A DNA stretch of 53,878 bases, taken from positions 1-53,878 of the forward strand of contig JANXSF010000140.1 of assembly GCA_025352795.1 (NCBI GenBank). Direction: 5' to 3'. The position numbers and the translations under genes were made by a program. The DNA is from Acidobacteriota bacterium (GTDB lineage Bacteria > Acidobacteriota > Terriglobia > Bryobacterales > Bryobacteraceae). Shown here in pieces: positions 7,857 to 17,943 of this stretch. Within the stretch, counting starts at the first letter, position 1; every line of letters starts with the position of its first letter. The notes beneath the pieces are model-generated. The model was not told the origin of the DNA, searched no databases, and saw nothing but the letters and a program-made list of their open reading frames with translations.

Positions 7857-7955
7857 TTCTGTTACCTAAAGTATACGAAGGAAGCAGGCCCAGCAGATCT
7901 ACAGCAGTAAACTTTGTTGGGGCATTGGGAAGAGTCGCGCTATGCTGAGGTCTTA

Positions 7956-9047
7956 GTGGAAGTCGAAACACAAATCACAACTTTTGATTCAATCAACCTG
8001 GATTGTGGGGTGACCCTGGGTCCAATTGATTGCGCCTATGAAACCTATGGCGAATTGAACCAGAATCGCACCAATGCCATTTTGATTACGCATGCGTTTT
8101 CAGGCGATGCTCATGCGGCTGGCATTGAAAAAATTGGTGGCCAATTAGGTTGGTGGGATAACATGATTGGTCCCGGTCGGGCATTTGATACGAACAAGTA
8201 TTTTGTGATCTGTGCCAATGTTTTGGGTGGATGCAAGGGTACCACTGGACCTTCCTCGAAAGACCCGGCCACTGGCAAACCTTATGGAATGGGTTTTCCG
8301 GTAATCACAATTGCGGACATGGTTCGCCTGCAACGCAAACTAACTGAATTTTTAGGCATCCCTAAACTGCTGGCGGTGGCTGGTGGATCCATGGGCGGGA
8401 TGCAGGCATTGCAGTGGGCAGTGCAGTATCCCGATGCGGTGGCGGCGTCCATTCCCATTGCTTCAACGGCACGGCATAGTGCTCAACAAATTGCCTTCAA
8501 CGAAGTGGGTCGGCAGGCGGTGATGGCCGATCCTGACTGGAACGGTGGCGATTACTACATTGGCAAACCGCCGGCGCGAGGCTTGGCCGTAGCCCGCATG
8601 GTGGGTCACATCACGTATATGAGTGACGAATCTATGCGCCAGAAATTCGGGCGACGCACACGGGAAAACGATGACATTTTTGAAGTGGAAAGTTACTTGC
8701 GCTATCGTGGCAGCCAATTCGTAGACCGGTTCGACGCGAACTCGTACCTTTATATTACCAAGGCGATGGACCTTTTTGACCTGACCCATAACGGTGAGAA
8801 AACGCTGACAGCGGCCCTGGAATCAGCCAGTACGCGGTTCCTGGTAATCAGCTTTACATCGGACTGGTTGTACCCCAGCTATCAATCGCAAGAGATTGTG
8901 AACGCCTTGCGACGTCGTAATCATGACGTGGCGTATTGCGAATTGGAATCGAACTACGGGCACGATGCGTTTTTGGTGCAAGTGAACGAACAGACGGAAT
9001 TGGTTAAGGGATTTTTGGCCAAAACTTTTAAGGAGTTGAATCGCTAA
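7956..9047 (+). CDS. metX: Homoserine O-acetyltransferase (or succinyltransferase) MetX
   Basis: MetX acylates L-homoserine, the first committed step of methionine synthesis. The alpha/beta-hydrolase signature AGGSMGGMQ carries the nucleophile (Ser145 from this start), the acid is in SFTSDWLYP and the histidine in NYGHDAFLV. The N-terminal SGVTLGP-type region reads [21 protein letters not shown] prefer GTG 7956, preceded by TGAGG, over TTG 7914, because it gives about 363 residues and the usual short leader. The stop is followed immediately by metW. The acyl donor cannot be fixed by eye. It is divergent from the selenoprotein gene, with about 100 bases between starts. Confidence 0.95.
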   Translation: MEVETQITTFDSINLDCGVTLGPIDCAYETYGELNQNRTNAILITHAFSGDAHAAGIEKIGGQLGWWDNMIGPGRAFDTNKYFVICANVLGGCKGTTGPSSKDPATGKPYGMGFPVITIADMVRLQRKLTEFLGIPKLLAVAGGSMGGMQALQWAVQYPDAVAASIPIASTARHSAQQIAFNEVGRQAVMADPDWNGGDYYIGKPPARGLAVARMVGHITYMSDESMRQKFGRRTRENDDIFEVESYLRYRGSQFVDRFDANSYLYITKAMDLFDLTHNGEKTLTAALESASTRFLVISFTSDWLYPSYQSQEIVNALRRRNHDVAYCELESNYGHDAFLVQVNEQTELVKGFLAKTFKELNR

Positions 9048-9635
9048 GTGGCCCAACTTGCCGTCCATAACGATATCATCAGCAAGATCATTGAACCGGG
9101 GTCGCGGGTGTTAGACCTTGGGTGCGGCGATGCGGACTTGTTGGCATGGCTTGCCGAAAATAAAAACGTGGACGCTCGCGGTGTGGAACTGGATCCGCAA
9201 AAGGTGCAGCGGGCTATTTCACGCGGCGTATCGGCATATCAGGGTGACTTGGAACAGTGCTTGTACGATTATCCCAACGCCGCTTTTGACTATGTGATTT
9301 TAAGCCAGACGTTGCTTGAAGTGCGCCAACCGTTGAAGGTGTTGCGAGAGATGCTGCGGGTGGGCAAACGTATTATTGTGGCCTTCCCCAACTTTGGGCA
9401 CTGGTCTGTACGAATGGCGCATTTGTTCACTGGCAGAGCGCCGAAGAACAAACTGTTCCCGCACGATTGGTATGACTCCCCCAACATTCACTTTCTAACG
9501 GTTCACGATTTTGAGATGCTGGCGGCCAAGGAAGGCTGGACGGTTGAAAGAAACATTTATCTGGCTGGAACCGAGCCACTGCACGCCATGCCTAACTTTT
9601 TCGCTGAAACCGCAGTGTTTCTGATCCGGCAGTAA
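9048..9635 (+). CDS. metW: Methionine biosynthesis protein MetW (SAM-methyltransferase fold)
   Basis: The 195-residue protein begins with GTG directly after the metX stop. It has SAM-binding motif I, SRVLDLGCGDADLLAWL, and the MetW signature LPNFGHW-like segment AFPNFGHWSVRMAHLFTGRAP with NIHFLTVHDFE. MetW is the regular partner of MetX and enhances homoserine acylation in some bacteria; its own methyltransferase activity is not established. Its last 44 bases overlap the end of the opposite-strand gene. Confidence 0.95.
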   Translation: MAQLAVHNDIISKIIEPGSRVLDLGCGDADLLAWLAENKNVDARGVELDPQKVQRAISRGVSAYQGDLEQCLYDYPNAAFDYVILSQTLLEVRQPLKVLREMLRVGKRIIVAFPNFGHWSVRMAHLFTGRAPKNKLFPHDWYDSPNIHFLTVHDFEMLAAKEGWTVERNIYLAGTEPLHAMPNFFAETAVFLIRQ

Positions 9636-9936
9636 TCCAAAGCGATCCATCGGGCAACAGCACCCGCCAAATTTCCTTCAGAGCTTTAGGCGAACAGGTT
9701 GTGGTCTCCACGACCACGTGATGGAAGCTTGCATCGCCCCATGGAATGGGTTCGACTGCTCCAGGATGGATCATCGCGTTGAGCAGATCACGGCAGGCAT
9801 CACGCATGGTGAAGACCGCGTCCTCATCGCCCATAGCTACTAAAGCGCCACCTGGAACTAAAGAAGAAAACCACCGCAAGCGCTCCTCATTGGGAATGCT
9901 GAGGAGCAGAATGCGATCGTCGGAATTGCATTGCAT
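9592..9936 (-). CDS. Small SAM-methyltransferase-like protein
   Basis: The 114-residue product resembles the later half of a class I methyltransferase domain: a segment PGGALVAMGDEDAVFTMRDA, then VEPIPWGDASFHHVVVE (strand 4 region) and LKEIWRVLLPDGSLWI (the post-motif III region). The glycine-rich motif I is missing or degenerate (ILLLSIPNEERL), so SAM binding is doubtful. It starts four bases after the thiC stop, so it is probably co-transcribed with thiC, and its tail overlaps the 3' end of metW by 44 bases. The function is unknown. Confidence 0.65.
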   Translation of the reverse strand: MQCNSDDRILLLSIPNEERLRWFSSLVPGGALVAMGDEDAVFTMRDACRDLLNAMIHPGAVEPIPWGDASFHHVVVETTTCSPKALKEIWRVLLPDGSLWITAGSETLRFQRKS

Positions 9937-9940
9937 TGGC

Positions 9941-11535
<1,595 letters not shown>

Positions 11536-11648
11536 AATAGCCGAACTCCACCCAGGAGGCGGGGGACCCAAGTTTTTGGGGCGCAGTAGGATTCAACCTT
11601 GCAGGGTACTTTCAAGCCCTAGCCCGACAGCTAACCTCGTAGGCCACT
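11536..11648 (+). ncRNA. c-di-AMP riboswitch (ydaO-yuaA type)
   Basis: The plus strand contains both conserved blocks of this aptamer: AGGCGGGGGACCCAAG (11556-11571) after a CCGAACTCC/GGAGG hairpin, and CCCGACAGCTAACCTCGTAGGC near the end (11623-11644, with GACAGCTAACCTCGTA matching the known consensus). The pieces are in the right order and about 50 bases apart, and the outer GCC (11540-11542) can pair with GGC (11643-11645). It lies 50 bases before a KimA-type transporter, the classical target of ydaO RNAs. In known cases c-di-AMP binding turns expression off. Exact boundaries are estimated. Confidence 0.92.
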
Positions 11649-11696
11649 TTTGAGAGCAGTCCGTTGGGTGTTTGCGACTGTACTGGAGATATTAAA

Positions 11697-13880
11697 TTGA
11701 CCAATGAAAACGCGGCGAGGACCACAAAAATTGTGGTTGCCTCTACCGTTATGCTTTCCTTCATTTCTTTTTGGAGAGCTGCTGCAATCGTACTTTGCGA
11801 TTTGGCATCTTCTTCCTTCTACGCTGGTGGCATTGCCGAAGCGGCAGTGGGGAGATCCGCACCCTGGTTCATTCTGGGCATCATGTTGTTCGGCTGGGCC
11901 ATCCGCTCCTTCTATCTGGAAAGTTGCAGTATGTTTGTTCGCGGCGGCGTCTATCGCGTGGTGCATGAGGCAATGGGTGGAACACTGGCGAAGTTTTCTG
12001 TCTCCGCGCTGATGTTTGATTACGTTCTTACCGGGCCCATCAGCGGAGTGAGTGCGGGCATGTATCTGGCGGGGTTGGTCAACGAAGTGGCGGAATTGCT
12101 GCACCATCCAGAATGGAAGGTGAGCGCGCATTTGTTTGCCGCAGCTTTGGCCATTGTCATCACCATTTACTTTTGGTGGCAGAACACAATTGGCATGCAT
12201 GAATCCAGCACCAAGGCTCTGCGGATTATGCAACTTACCACGGTAATGGTGGTGATGTTGATTGTCTGGTCACTGGTCACTTATTTCGTAAAGGGTGCTT
12301 ATCCAATCACCCTGCCCACTTCAGAGAACATCAAGTTTGGGGATTCGGCCTTGGGGTGGCTGAAGAATACGCCGCTTCCCAGCTTTTGGGGAATCGCGGT
12401 GATGATTGGTTTAGGCCACTCCCTTTTGGCGATGAGTGGGTTTGAAACGTTGGCCCAGGTGAACCGGGAAATTGCGGCCCCGAAACATGAAAATTTGAAA
12501 AAAGCGGGTACGGTGATTTTTGTCTACAGCATGATTTTCACTTCAATGGTGAGTTTCCTGGCGGTGATGTTTATACCCGACAAGGAACGTGTAGGGCTTT
12601 ATGTAGACAACCTGATCAGCGGCATTGCTATGTATTTGTACGGGCCACTTTGGGCTCGACTGGGATTTCACGGCTTCGTAGTGTTGGTGGGAACGATTAT
12701 CCTGGCTGGTGCGGTGAACACTTCCATTGTGGGATCGAATGGCGTGCTGAACCGCGTTGCGGAAGATGGCGTGTTGCCGGATTGGTTCCGCAAACCGCAT
12801 TCCAGGTTTGGGACCACATCGCGGATGATCAATCTGGTGGTTGGAATGCAGTTATTCACCATTATTATTAGCCGTGGCGATATGGTGCTGCTGAGCGAAG
12901 CCTATGCGTTTGGTGTGGTGTGGAGCTTTGCCATGAAGGCGCTCAGTGTTTTGGTGCTGCGCTTCAAACGCCCTGGCTATCGCGAATATAAAGTTGGTTG
13001 GAACGTGATTATTGGTGGCAGGGAGATTCCCATTGGTCTTGGGTTGATTTCTATTTTCTTATTCGCTCTTGCACTCACCAATCTGTTCACCAAGGAGATA
13101 GCCACTGTCTCTGGCATTATTTTCACGCTGGTGTTCTACACCATTTTCTATTTTTCAGAAAAGTACAATCATAAGAAGAATGCCGGGATCCACATGGAGC
13201 ACGAAAAATTCCAAGTGGAAGAAACGGAATCGGAACCAACCAACATCAGGCCTGGATGCGTTTTGGTGCCAGCCAGCAATCCCAATCTGCTGGCCCATGT
13301 GAACTCGGCGATTGAAAAAACAGATGTGACGCGCATGGATGTGGTGGTTTTAGCCGTGAAGTTTTCCAAGGACGAACTGGATACAGACCAGATGTTTAGT
13401 GCCGATACGCAGGGCTTGTTCACTTCTGTGGTGACGCTGGCAGAGAAGGCTGGCAAGCATGTGGAACTGATGGTGGTTCAAAGTCCTCATGTGACCTCGG
13501 CAATTGTGGAGACTGCGGCCCGACTGAAAGCCGGCACGGTGGTGATGGGTAGTTCAGGAAAAATGTCGATTGATGAACAGGCAAAACATTTTGGAGACCA
13601 ATGGGAAAAGTTGCCGGAAAAACTGGCCATGGCCTTGCAAATTGTAGATCGCGAGAGCGGTGAATCTAAGTTCTATAACCTGGGACCACATCCACCACGA
13701 CTGTGGCCTGAAGATGTGGAATTACTGCATCGCCTATGGTTGAGGATGGCTGGTGAAGGCGATGGCCACAAAGTACATCATCGTGATGTGGTCAGTGTGG
13801 CCCTTCGCCGATTGGAAGAAGAGATGGACGGAGGGGTGAAGATTGCACCCCGACTACCGGTTGGTAAGCAGGTCAAATGA
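11697..13880 (+). CDS. KimA-like APC-superfamily (potassium) transporter with C-terminal UspA domain
   Basis: The protein has about 12 membrane segments of the APC fold (residues about 10-490, with the helix-1 region FWRAAAIVLCDLASSSFYAGG) and a C-terminal universal-stress-protein domain (about 520-680; ATP-loop-like TVVMGSSGKMS). B. subtilis KimA (formerly YdaO) is a high-affinity potassium importer repressed by c-di-AMP through the same riboswitch class, so a potassium role is likely here. I chose TTG 11697, eight bases after GGAG (11685-11688), over the longer GTG/TTG frame from 11664, because it aligns with the start of the paralogue at 46359-48545. The last 27 bases overlap the opposite gene. 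Substrate is inference. Confidence 0.85.
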   Translation: MTNENAARTTKIVVASTVMLSFISFWRAAAIVLCDLASSSFYAGGIAEAAVGRSAPWFILGIMLFGWAIRSFYLESCSMFVRGGVYRVVHEAMGGTLAKFSVSALMFDYVLTGPISGVSAGMYLAGLVNEVAELLHHPEWKVSAHLFAAALAIVITIYFWWQNTIGMHESSTKALRIMQLTTVMVVMLIVWSLVTYFVKGAYPITLPTSENIKFGDSALGWLKNTPLPSFWGIAVMIGLGHSLLAMSGFETLAQVNREIAAPKHENLKKAGTVIFVYSMIFTSMVSFLAVMFIPDKERVGLYVDNLISGIAMYLYGPLWARLGFHGFVVLVGTIILAGAVNTSIVGSNGVLNRVAEDGVLPDWFRKPHSRFGTTSRMINLVVGMQLFTIIISRGDMVLLSEAYAFGVVWSFAMKALSVLVLRFKRPGYREYKVGWNVIIGGREIPIGLGLISIFLFALALTNLFTKEIATVSGIIFTLVFYTIFYFSEKYNHKKNAGIHMEHEKFQVEETESEPTNIRPGCVLVPASNPNLLAHVNSAIEKTDVTRMDVVVLAVKFSKDELDTDQMFSADTQGLFTSVVTLAEKAGKHVELMVVQSPHVTSAIVETAARLKAGTVVMGSSGKMSIDEQAKHFGDQWEKLPEKLAMALQIVDRESGESKFYNLGPHPPRLWPEDVELLHRLWLRMAGEGDGHKVHHRDVVSVALRRLEEEMDGGVKIAPRLPVGKQVK

Positions 13881-14366
13881 AGTAGTTTGGTTGGTCTGCG
13901 GATCGAAGATAGTGATCTTCTGAAAAGATAGCGAGACCTTTTCCTGAGGGGGCAATCCAGCAGTTCCACTGTCGGAAATGGCGCTGATTATGGCGTCAGA
14001 CAAGGTAATTTTAAGATCTTCTTTGAAGAGCCCATTGATGAGGTTTTCAAACGAGATGGTGACAGAACGAATCCGCTGCGTTCTAAAAAATAATCCGAAT
14101 AAAGAAACCGAACAATTATCCACTGCGCGGGTAAGGACCACATCTTCAAACGCGATGCGTCCCGTTGCGCCACCGCTGCCGTTGGTGGTGAGTTTTGCGT
14201 TGACTGATGCGGACAATGCGGCAAAGGTAGGAGGGCCTACTGGGGTGCCCGTGCACGACGTTCCATCAGAGAAGGAAATTGTGGTTCTGGATTGAATTTG
14301 TCCTTGGGCAAAGCAGGTGCCGGTGAAGGCAATGGCTGCGACGAATATGGGCAAGTGTTTGAACAT
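13854..14366 (-). CDS. Exported Hcp-like beta-barrel protein
   Basis: The 170-residue protein has a clear signal peptide (KHLPIFVAAIAFTGTCFAQG). The C-terminal half, ITLSDAIISAISDSGTAGLP then QEKVSLSFQKITIFDPQ, matches the T6SS_HCP (Hcp1) family pattern of strands ending in EKVSLNFxKI. Hcp proteins of type VI secretion lack a Sec signal; exported relatives with unknown roles are found in Acidobacteria and some other phyla. No type VI genes are nearby. Its gene converges on and overlaps the transporter gene by 27 bases. The family assignment is by eye. Confidence 0.6.
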   Translation of the reverse strand: MFKHLPIFVAAIAFTGTCFAQGQIQSRTTISFSDGTSCTGTPVGPPTFAALSASVNAKLTTNGSGGATGRIAFEDVVLTRAVDNCSVSLFGLFFRTQRIRSVTISFENLINGLFKEDLKITLSDAIISAISDSGTAGLPPQEKVSLSFQKITIFDPQTNQTTSFDLLTNR

Positions 14367-14470
14367 GGGTTCTCCTTTTTATTTGCGATGCTCTTTAGAA
14401 TCGCTTCACCCTATAAAGCGCAGTAAGAAGAAAAAAGGGATCAGATAATTTTCTTGGATATACTGAACCG

Positions 14471-14866
14471 ATGCGATTGCTGACCATCCGGTTATTTCAA
14501 ATTGCGGCTATTGGCTTTGGTCTGCCGGGAACTTTGGGCACTCTTTACTTCGGAGGCTTGGCGCTCTACTCCCGTTGGAGTGCTGTCCAGACCTCTGGCG
14601 GGCAGAAGGGGGACGGGTCTATCATCGACATTTCCAATCAGCTTTTTGTGGGCTTGTTTCGAGGCATGGGCCACGTAGCAGATTTTGTGATGATGGCGAT
14701 GCTTGCGGTCTCAGTGTTTTTTGCCTTGGTTGGGGCAGCACTCTGGATTGCATCCATGACTTTGGCAACTGGCCGTGTGTGGGGCCGGGCAGTAGCGGTT
14801 GTCGTCGGATGTTTCCTGGTGTTGGTGCTCGCCGTGCTGCGCGAGATCGCTAAGGTGATTACTTAG
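14471..14866 (+). CDS. Small membrane protein, unknown function
   Basis: The 131-residue protein has about three hydrophobic segments (residues about 5-33, 68-97 and 105-124; the last GRAVAVVVGCFLVLVLAVLR) with a polar stretch between the first two. I do not recognise a family. It starts with ATG 4 bases after TATACTGAACCG and lacks a strong ribosome site. It stands between a leftward exported protein and a hairpin repeat, with no operon partner. Confidence 0.6.
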   Translation: MRLLTIRLFQIAAIGFGLPGTLGTLYFGGLALYSRWSAVQTSGGQKGDGSIIDISNQLFVGLFRGMGHVADFVMMAMLAVSVFFALVGAALWIASMTLATGRVWGRAVAVVVGCFLVLVLAVLREIAKVIT

Positions 14867-14918
14867 TAACTTTCGGACAGCTTTAAGTGTTGGAGCGAAG
14901 TGTATCAGGCCTTGGAAA

Positions 14919-14986
14919 ACCGCTCCCTCGCGGTCACGGCTCGGTTGAAACATTACGTTACCGAGCCGTGACCGCGAGGGAGCGGT
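14919..14986. repeat. Long perfect hairpin repeat (27-bp arms), REP-like
   Basis: The arm ACCGCTCCCTCGCGGTCACG plus GCTCGGT (14919-14945) is repeated as its exact reverse complement at 14960-14986, with a 14-base loop. A related copy lies at 46273-46339. Both are between convergent genes. The core GAGCCGTGNCCGCGAGGGAG is GC-rich and followed here by TCTTTT, so it could also stop transcription in either direction. The same kind of dispersed element is, as far as I know, frequent in Solibacter-type genomes. Confidence 0.9.
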
Positions 14987-15031
14987 CTTTTAACAACAGG
15001 GCATTGGGCACGGATGCCTGTCCCACTATGA

Positions 15032-16468
15032 CTAGGACCAGAATCCGCTGACTGGGGTGCCTTCTACCAGCTTCCGTGGTTGCTTTAAATCATTGAGGAT
15101 TTCCATACCGGGATCAATCCCTAGTGCGGAATAAATGGTGGCGACAAGGTCTGTGGGGTGGACAGGCTTATCGGCTGGTGACGATCCTTGGGCGTCACTC
15201 TTACCGTAAGCAACCCCACGCTTCACTCCAGCGCCAGCAATCACACCGGTGTAGCAGTAGGGCCAATGATCGCGACCGTCGGGAGAGTTTGTGTTGCCTG
15301 ATGTGCTGACGCCAAGACGCGGGCTGCGTCCAAATTCGCCGATGCAAACTAGCAGAGTGTCTTGGAACAAACCTCGTTGATCCATATCCTCAATCAATGC
15401 GGAGAGGGCCTTATCGAGCACAGGGCAATGGAGATTCTTGAGTGGCCCAAAGTTCGCAGCGTGGGTGTCCCAAGCAGTTTCTTCAGGATTCCCGTTGGCA
15501 ACTGATGGCCAATTTACTTGCACGAAACGCGTTCCGGCTTCAATCAATCGGCGCGCGAGCAATGCGCTTTGACCAAACGTGGTGCGACCGTAACGATCCC
15601 GCACCTGATCAGTTTCTTTATTTAAATCGAACGCGTCGCGGGCCTTGCCGCTCAACACCAAATCGTAAGCCTTCTCGTAATATTCATTCAGTGCAAAAGC
15701 GCTGACAGCCTTTTCCAACTCCTTCATAGAGCCATTGATGCCTTTTAGCAATGTGAAGCGATCTTTCAAGCGGTCGGCAGTTACTTCGGGACGCAAGGTT
15801 AAATCGTCGAGCTTGACCTCTTTGTTGGGGTCCTGGTAGAGACGGTAGGGGTCGAACGCTTTGCCTAAGAATCCGGCAGCGCCGCCTTTGCCAATTACGT
15901 TAGATTCCTGCAGGGGTCGGGGCATTTCAACGAACGGAAGCATTGGGCCTTCCATGGGTAACATCTTAGAAATCTGGCAACCCATGTGCGGGAAATCACG
16001 TGGTGAAGGGGGTTCCAACTGGCCCGATGGCGATACTTTATCGGGAGCCCAGCCGGTCATCATCTGATAGATGGCAGCGGTGTGATTGAACAGCCCGGCA
16101 GGCGTATAGCTCATGGAGCGGATGAGCGTAATCTTATCCATCTGCTGGGCCAACATAGGCATAGTCTCGCTGACCTGGATGCCATCCACTTTGGTATTGA
16201 TCGGTTTGAACTCACCGCGGATATTGGAAGGAGCGTCGGGTTTGGGATCCCAAATGTCGATGTGGCTGGGGCCACCTTGGAGGAACAACATAACCACGTT
16301 TTTTGCGCGAGGTTTGTTTTGCCCAGTCTTTGCAGCGGCGCCATAGGCCTGCATTTGCAAGAATTCTGGAAGGCTGAGGCCAAGCATTCCCAAACCTCCA
16401 GCACGAAGAAGCTCACGCCGCGAAACACCGTCACAACTTCTTACAGGCCGACCAGGTAGAAAAAGCAA
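15032..16468 (-). CDS. DUF1501 protein (sulfatase-like, Tat-exported)
   Basis: The 478-residue protein starts with a Tat-type signal (SRRELLRAGGLGMLGLSLPE) and continues with the DUF1501 landmarks KNVVMLFLQGGPSHIDIWDP near residue 58, the WDTHAANF region, and LVCIGEFGRSPRLG plus GRDHWPYCYTGVIAGAGVKRG. The family belongs to the alkaline phosphatase/sulfatase-like superfamily and is abundant in Planctomycetes and Acidobacteria, usually next to a DUF1549/DUF1553 cytochrome. Here it stands without that partner. The biochemical role is unknown. Confidence 0.92.
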   Translation of the reverse strand: MLFLPGRPVRSCDGVSRRELLRAGGLGMLGLSLPEFLQMQAYGAAAKTGQNKPRAKNVVMLFLQGGPSHIDIWDPKPDAPSNIRGEFKPINTKVDGIQVSETMPMLAQQMDKITLIRSMSYTPAGLFNHTAAIYQMMTGWAPDKVSPSGQLEPPSPRDFPHMGCQISKMLPMEGPMLPFVEMPRPLQESNVIGKGGAAGFLGKAFDPYRLYQDPNKEVKLDDLTLRPEVTADRLKDRFTLLKGINGSMKELEKAVSAFALNEYYEKAYDLVLSGKARDAFDLNKETDQVRDRYGRTTFGQSALLARRLIEAGTRFVQVNWPSVANGNPEETAWDTHAANFGPLKNLHCPVLDKALSALIEDMDQRGLFQDTLLVCIGEFGRSPRLGVSTSGNTNSPDGRDHWPYCYTGVIAGAGVKRGVAYGKSDAQGSSPADKPVHPTDLVATIYSALGIDPGMEILNDLKQPRKLVEGTPVSGFWS

Positions 16469-16489
16469 GTTCTTAGCTCCTGCGCACTA

Positions 16490-17227
16490 TTATATGCCTT
16501 TCTTTTTCGTTAAAGTAGCCACCTCCGCGGGAGTCAGCGGGCGATGCTGGCCAATTTTCAGATCGCCGATTTGAATTGGACCAATGGCGATTCGCACGAG
16601 CTTAAGAACCTTTGCGTCAAGAGCTTCAATCATGCGGCGAACCTGACGATTGCGTCCTTCGGTTATGGTCATTTCCAAGTGAGTGTATTTTTCGGAATCG
16701 CGCACACGAGTCACTTGGGCTGGCTTGGTTGGACCGTCAGATAAAGTGACGCCGCTGCGCAGTTGCTTGATTTGATCGTCACTGAGGTGCTTGGAGGATT
16801 TGAGTAAATATGTTTTGGGAACTTTATAATCGGGATTGGTGACCAGTTCAGCAAACTGAGTGTCGCTGGTAAGAAGGAGTAAGCCGCTGGTTTCCAGGTC
16901 AAGACGGCCAACAGGGACCACGTATTGATCGATATCGCCTAGCAGGTTATAAACTGTGGGACGCCCCTCGGGATCTTTGTAGGTGGTCAAGTAGCCGGTG
17001 GGTTTGTACAAAAGCAGATAGATTTTCTTGCCCTGTTTAACGGGCTGGTTGTCGAAGGTGACGGTGTCGCGTTCGAGGTCCACCCAATGGTCGGGGGTCT
17101 GGATCACACGTCCATTGACGCGAACCCGCCCTGCACCAATCCAACTGCGGGCCTCGGTTCGAGAACCGAGGCCCGCTTTGGATAGAACGCGGTCTAATGT
17201 TTTAATGGGTCGATGATCTTCGGTCAA
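16490..17227 (-). CDS. rluB: Ribosomal large-subunit pseudouridine synthase (RluB/RsuA family)
   Basis: The 245-residue protein has an N-terminal S4 RNA-binding domain (RVLSKAGLGSRTEARSWIGA, about residues 12-31, with GRVRVNG) and a pseudouridine synthase domain with the catalytic-aspartate motif GRLDLETSGLLLLTSD (about 107-122). The family converts a 23S (or 16S) rRNA uridine to pseudouridine. RluB fits the general layout, but RsuA and RluE/F are related and cannot be fully excluded by eye. The start is 21 bases downstream-strand of nothing obvious; the gene appears single. Confidence 0.85.
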   Translation of the reverse strand: MTEDHRPIKTLDRVLSKAGLGSRTEARSWIGAGRVRVNGRVIQTPDHWVDLERDTVTFDNQPVKQGKKIYLLLYKPTGYLTTYKDPEGRPTVYNLLGDIDQYVVPVGRLDLETSGLLLLTSDTQFAELVTNPDYKVPKTYLLKSSKHLSDDQIKQLRSGVTLSDGPTKPAQVTRVRDSEKYTHLEMTITEGRNRQVRRMIEALDAKVLKLVRIAIGPIQIGDLKIGQHRPLTPAEVATLTKKKGI

Positions 17228-17310
17228 TTTGAAATTACTCCGACTGGTGAGAAGTTATTATGACAAAGGCTGGTGGTTGACTCTGAAGGTGGATATGGTA
17301 ATATGGGTTT

Positions 17311-17565
17311 ATGAAAACGACTTTGGAGGTGCCCGACATGTTATTCAAGGCTGTGAAGTATGCTGTGGCCACTGAAGGGATTTCCATGAAGGAATTTGTG
17401 ACGCAAGCTATTGAACTACGATTAAAATTCCAACCCGGGACAGCATCTGAGAAACCCTGGATGAAAGCGTTTGGCGGTTTGCCGCAGCTTGAACAGGAAA
17501 ACCGCAAGGTGAACAAAGTCATTGCGGAAGAGTTCGGTCGCATTGATCCTGAGGATTGGAAGTGA
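17311..17565 (+). CDS. VapB-like antitoxin
   Basis: The 84-residue protein starts MKTTLEVPDMLFKAVKYAVA, a ribbon-helix-helix type DNA-binding N-terminus as in VapB/CopG antitoxins, and has a charged C-terminal tail (LEQENRKVNKVIAEEFGRID) that would embrace the toxin. Its stop overlaps the start of the PIN gene by four bases (GTGA). It probably neutralises the toxin and represses the pair. Confidence 0.83.
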   Translation: MKTTLEVPDMLFKAVKYAVATEGISMKEFVTQAIELRLKFQPGTASEKPWMKAFGGLPQLEQENRKVNKVIAEEFGRIDPEDWK

Positions 17566-17939
17566 TTCTGGACACGAATGCGCTTTCTGCATTCGCCGAG
17601 GGTGACCGGGATTTACAAAAAGTATTTGAGCACGCCGCTGATCTTTACTTACCTTCCATTGTTCTAGGAGAATACCTTTTCGGCATTCGCCAATCTAAGC
17701 AAAGAGCTATTTATGAATCGTGGCTTGACACAAGTCTGCGCTTGTTCAAGGGGTTAAACGTGGGCCGGGCAACGGCCAGTGCTTACGCCGATATTCGTAA
17801 ACAACTGAAGAACGCAGGAACACCCATTCCAGAAAATGATGTTTGGATTTGTGCGCTGGCACAAGAGCACAGCATGCCTGTCATCAGTAGGGACAAGCAT
17901 CTTCAGTTGGTGATCAGCGTCAAAGTCCTAAAGTGGTAA
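17562..17939 (+). CDS. VapC-like PIN-domain ribonuclease toxin
   Basis: From GTG 17562 the protein has 125 residues and starts MILDTNALSAFAEGD. The PIN acidic residues are present: Asp4 in LDTNAL, Glu in LGEYLFGIR, Asp in PENDVWICALA and Asp in VISRDKHL. These bind the metal ion for RNA cleavage, so the site looks complete. I prefer GTG 17562, which makes the usual four-base GTGA overlap with the antitoxin stop, over TTG 17556. The target RNA is unknown. Confidence 0.88.
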   Translation: MILDTNALSAFAEGDRDLQKVFEHAADLYLPSIVLGEYLFGIRQSKQRAIYESWLDTSLRLFKGLNVGRATASAYADIRKQLKNAGTPIPENDVWICALAQEHSMPVISRDKHLQLVISVKVLKW

Positions 17940-17943
17940 CTGA

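Noticed and set aside
7857-7955. SAM riboswitch before metX
   Set aside because: No SAM-I or SAM-II consensus elements; the interval is also short.
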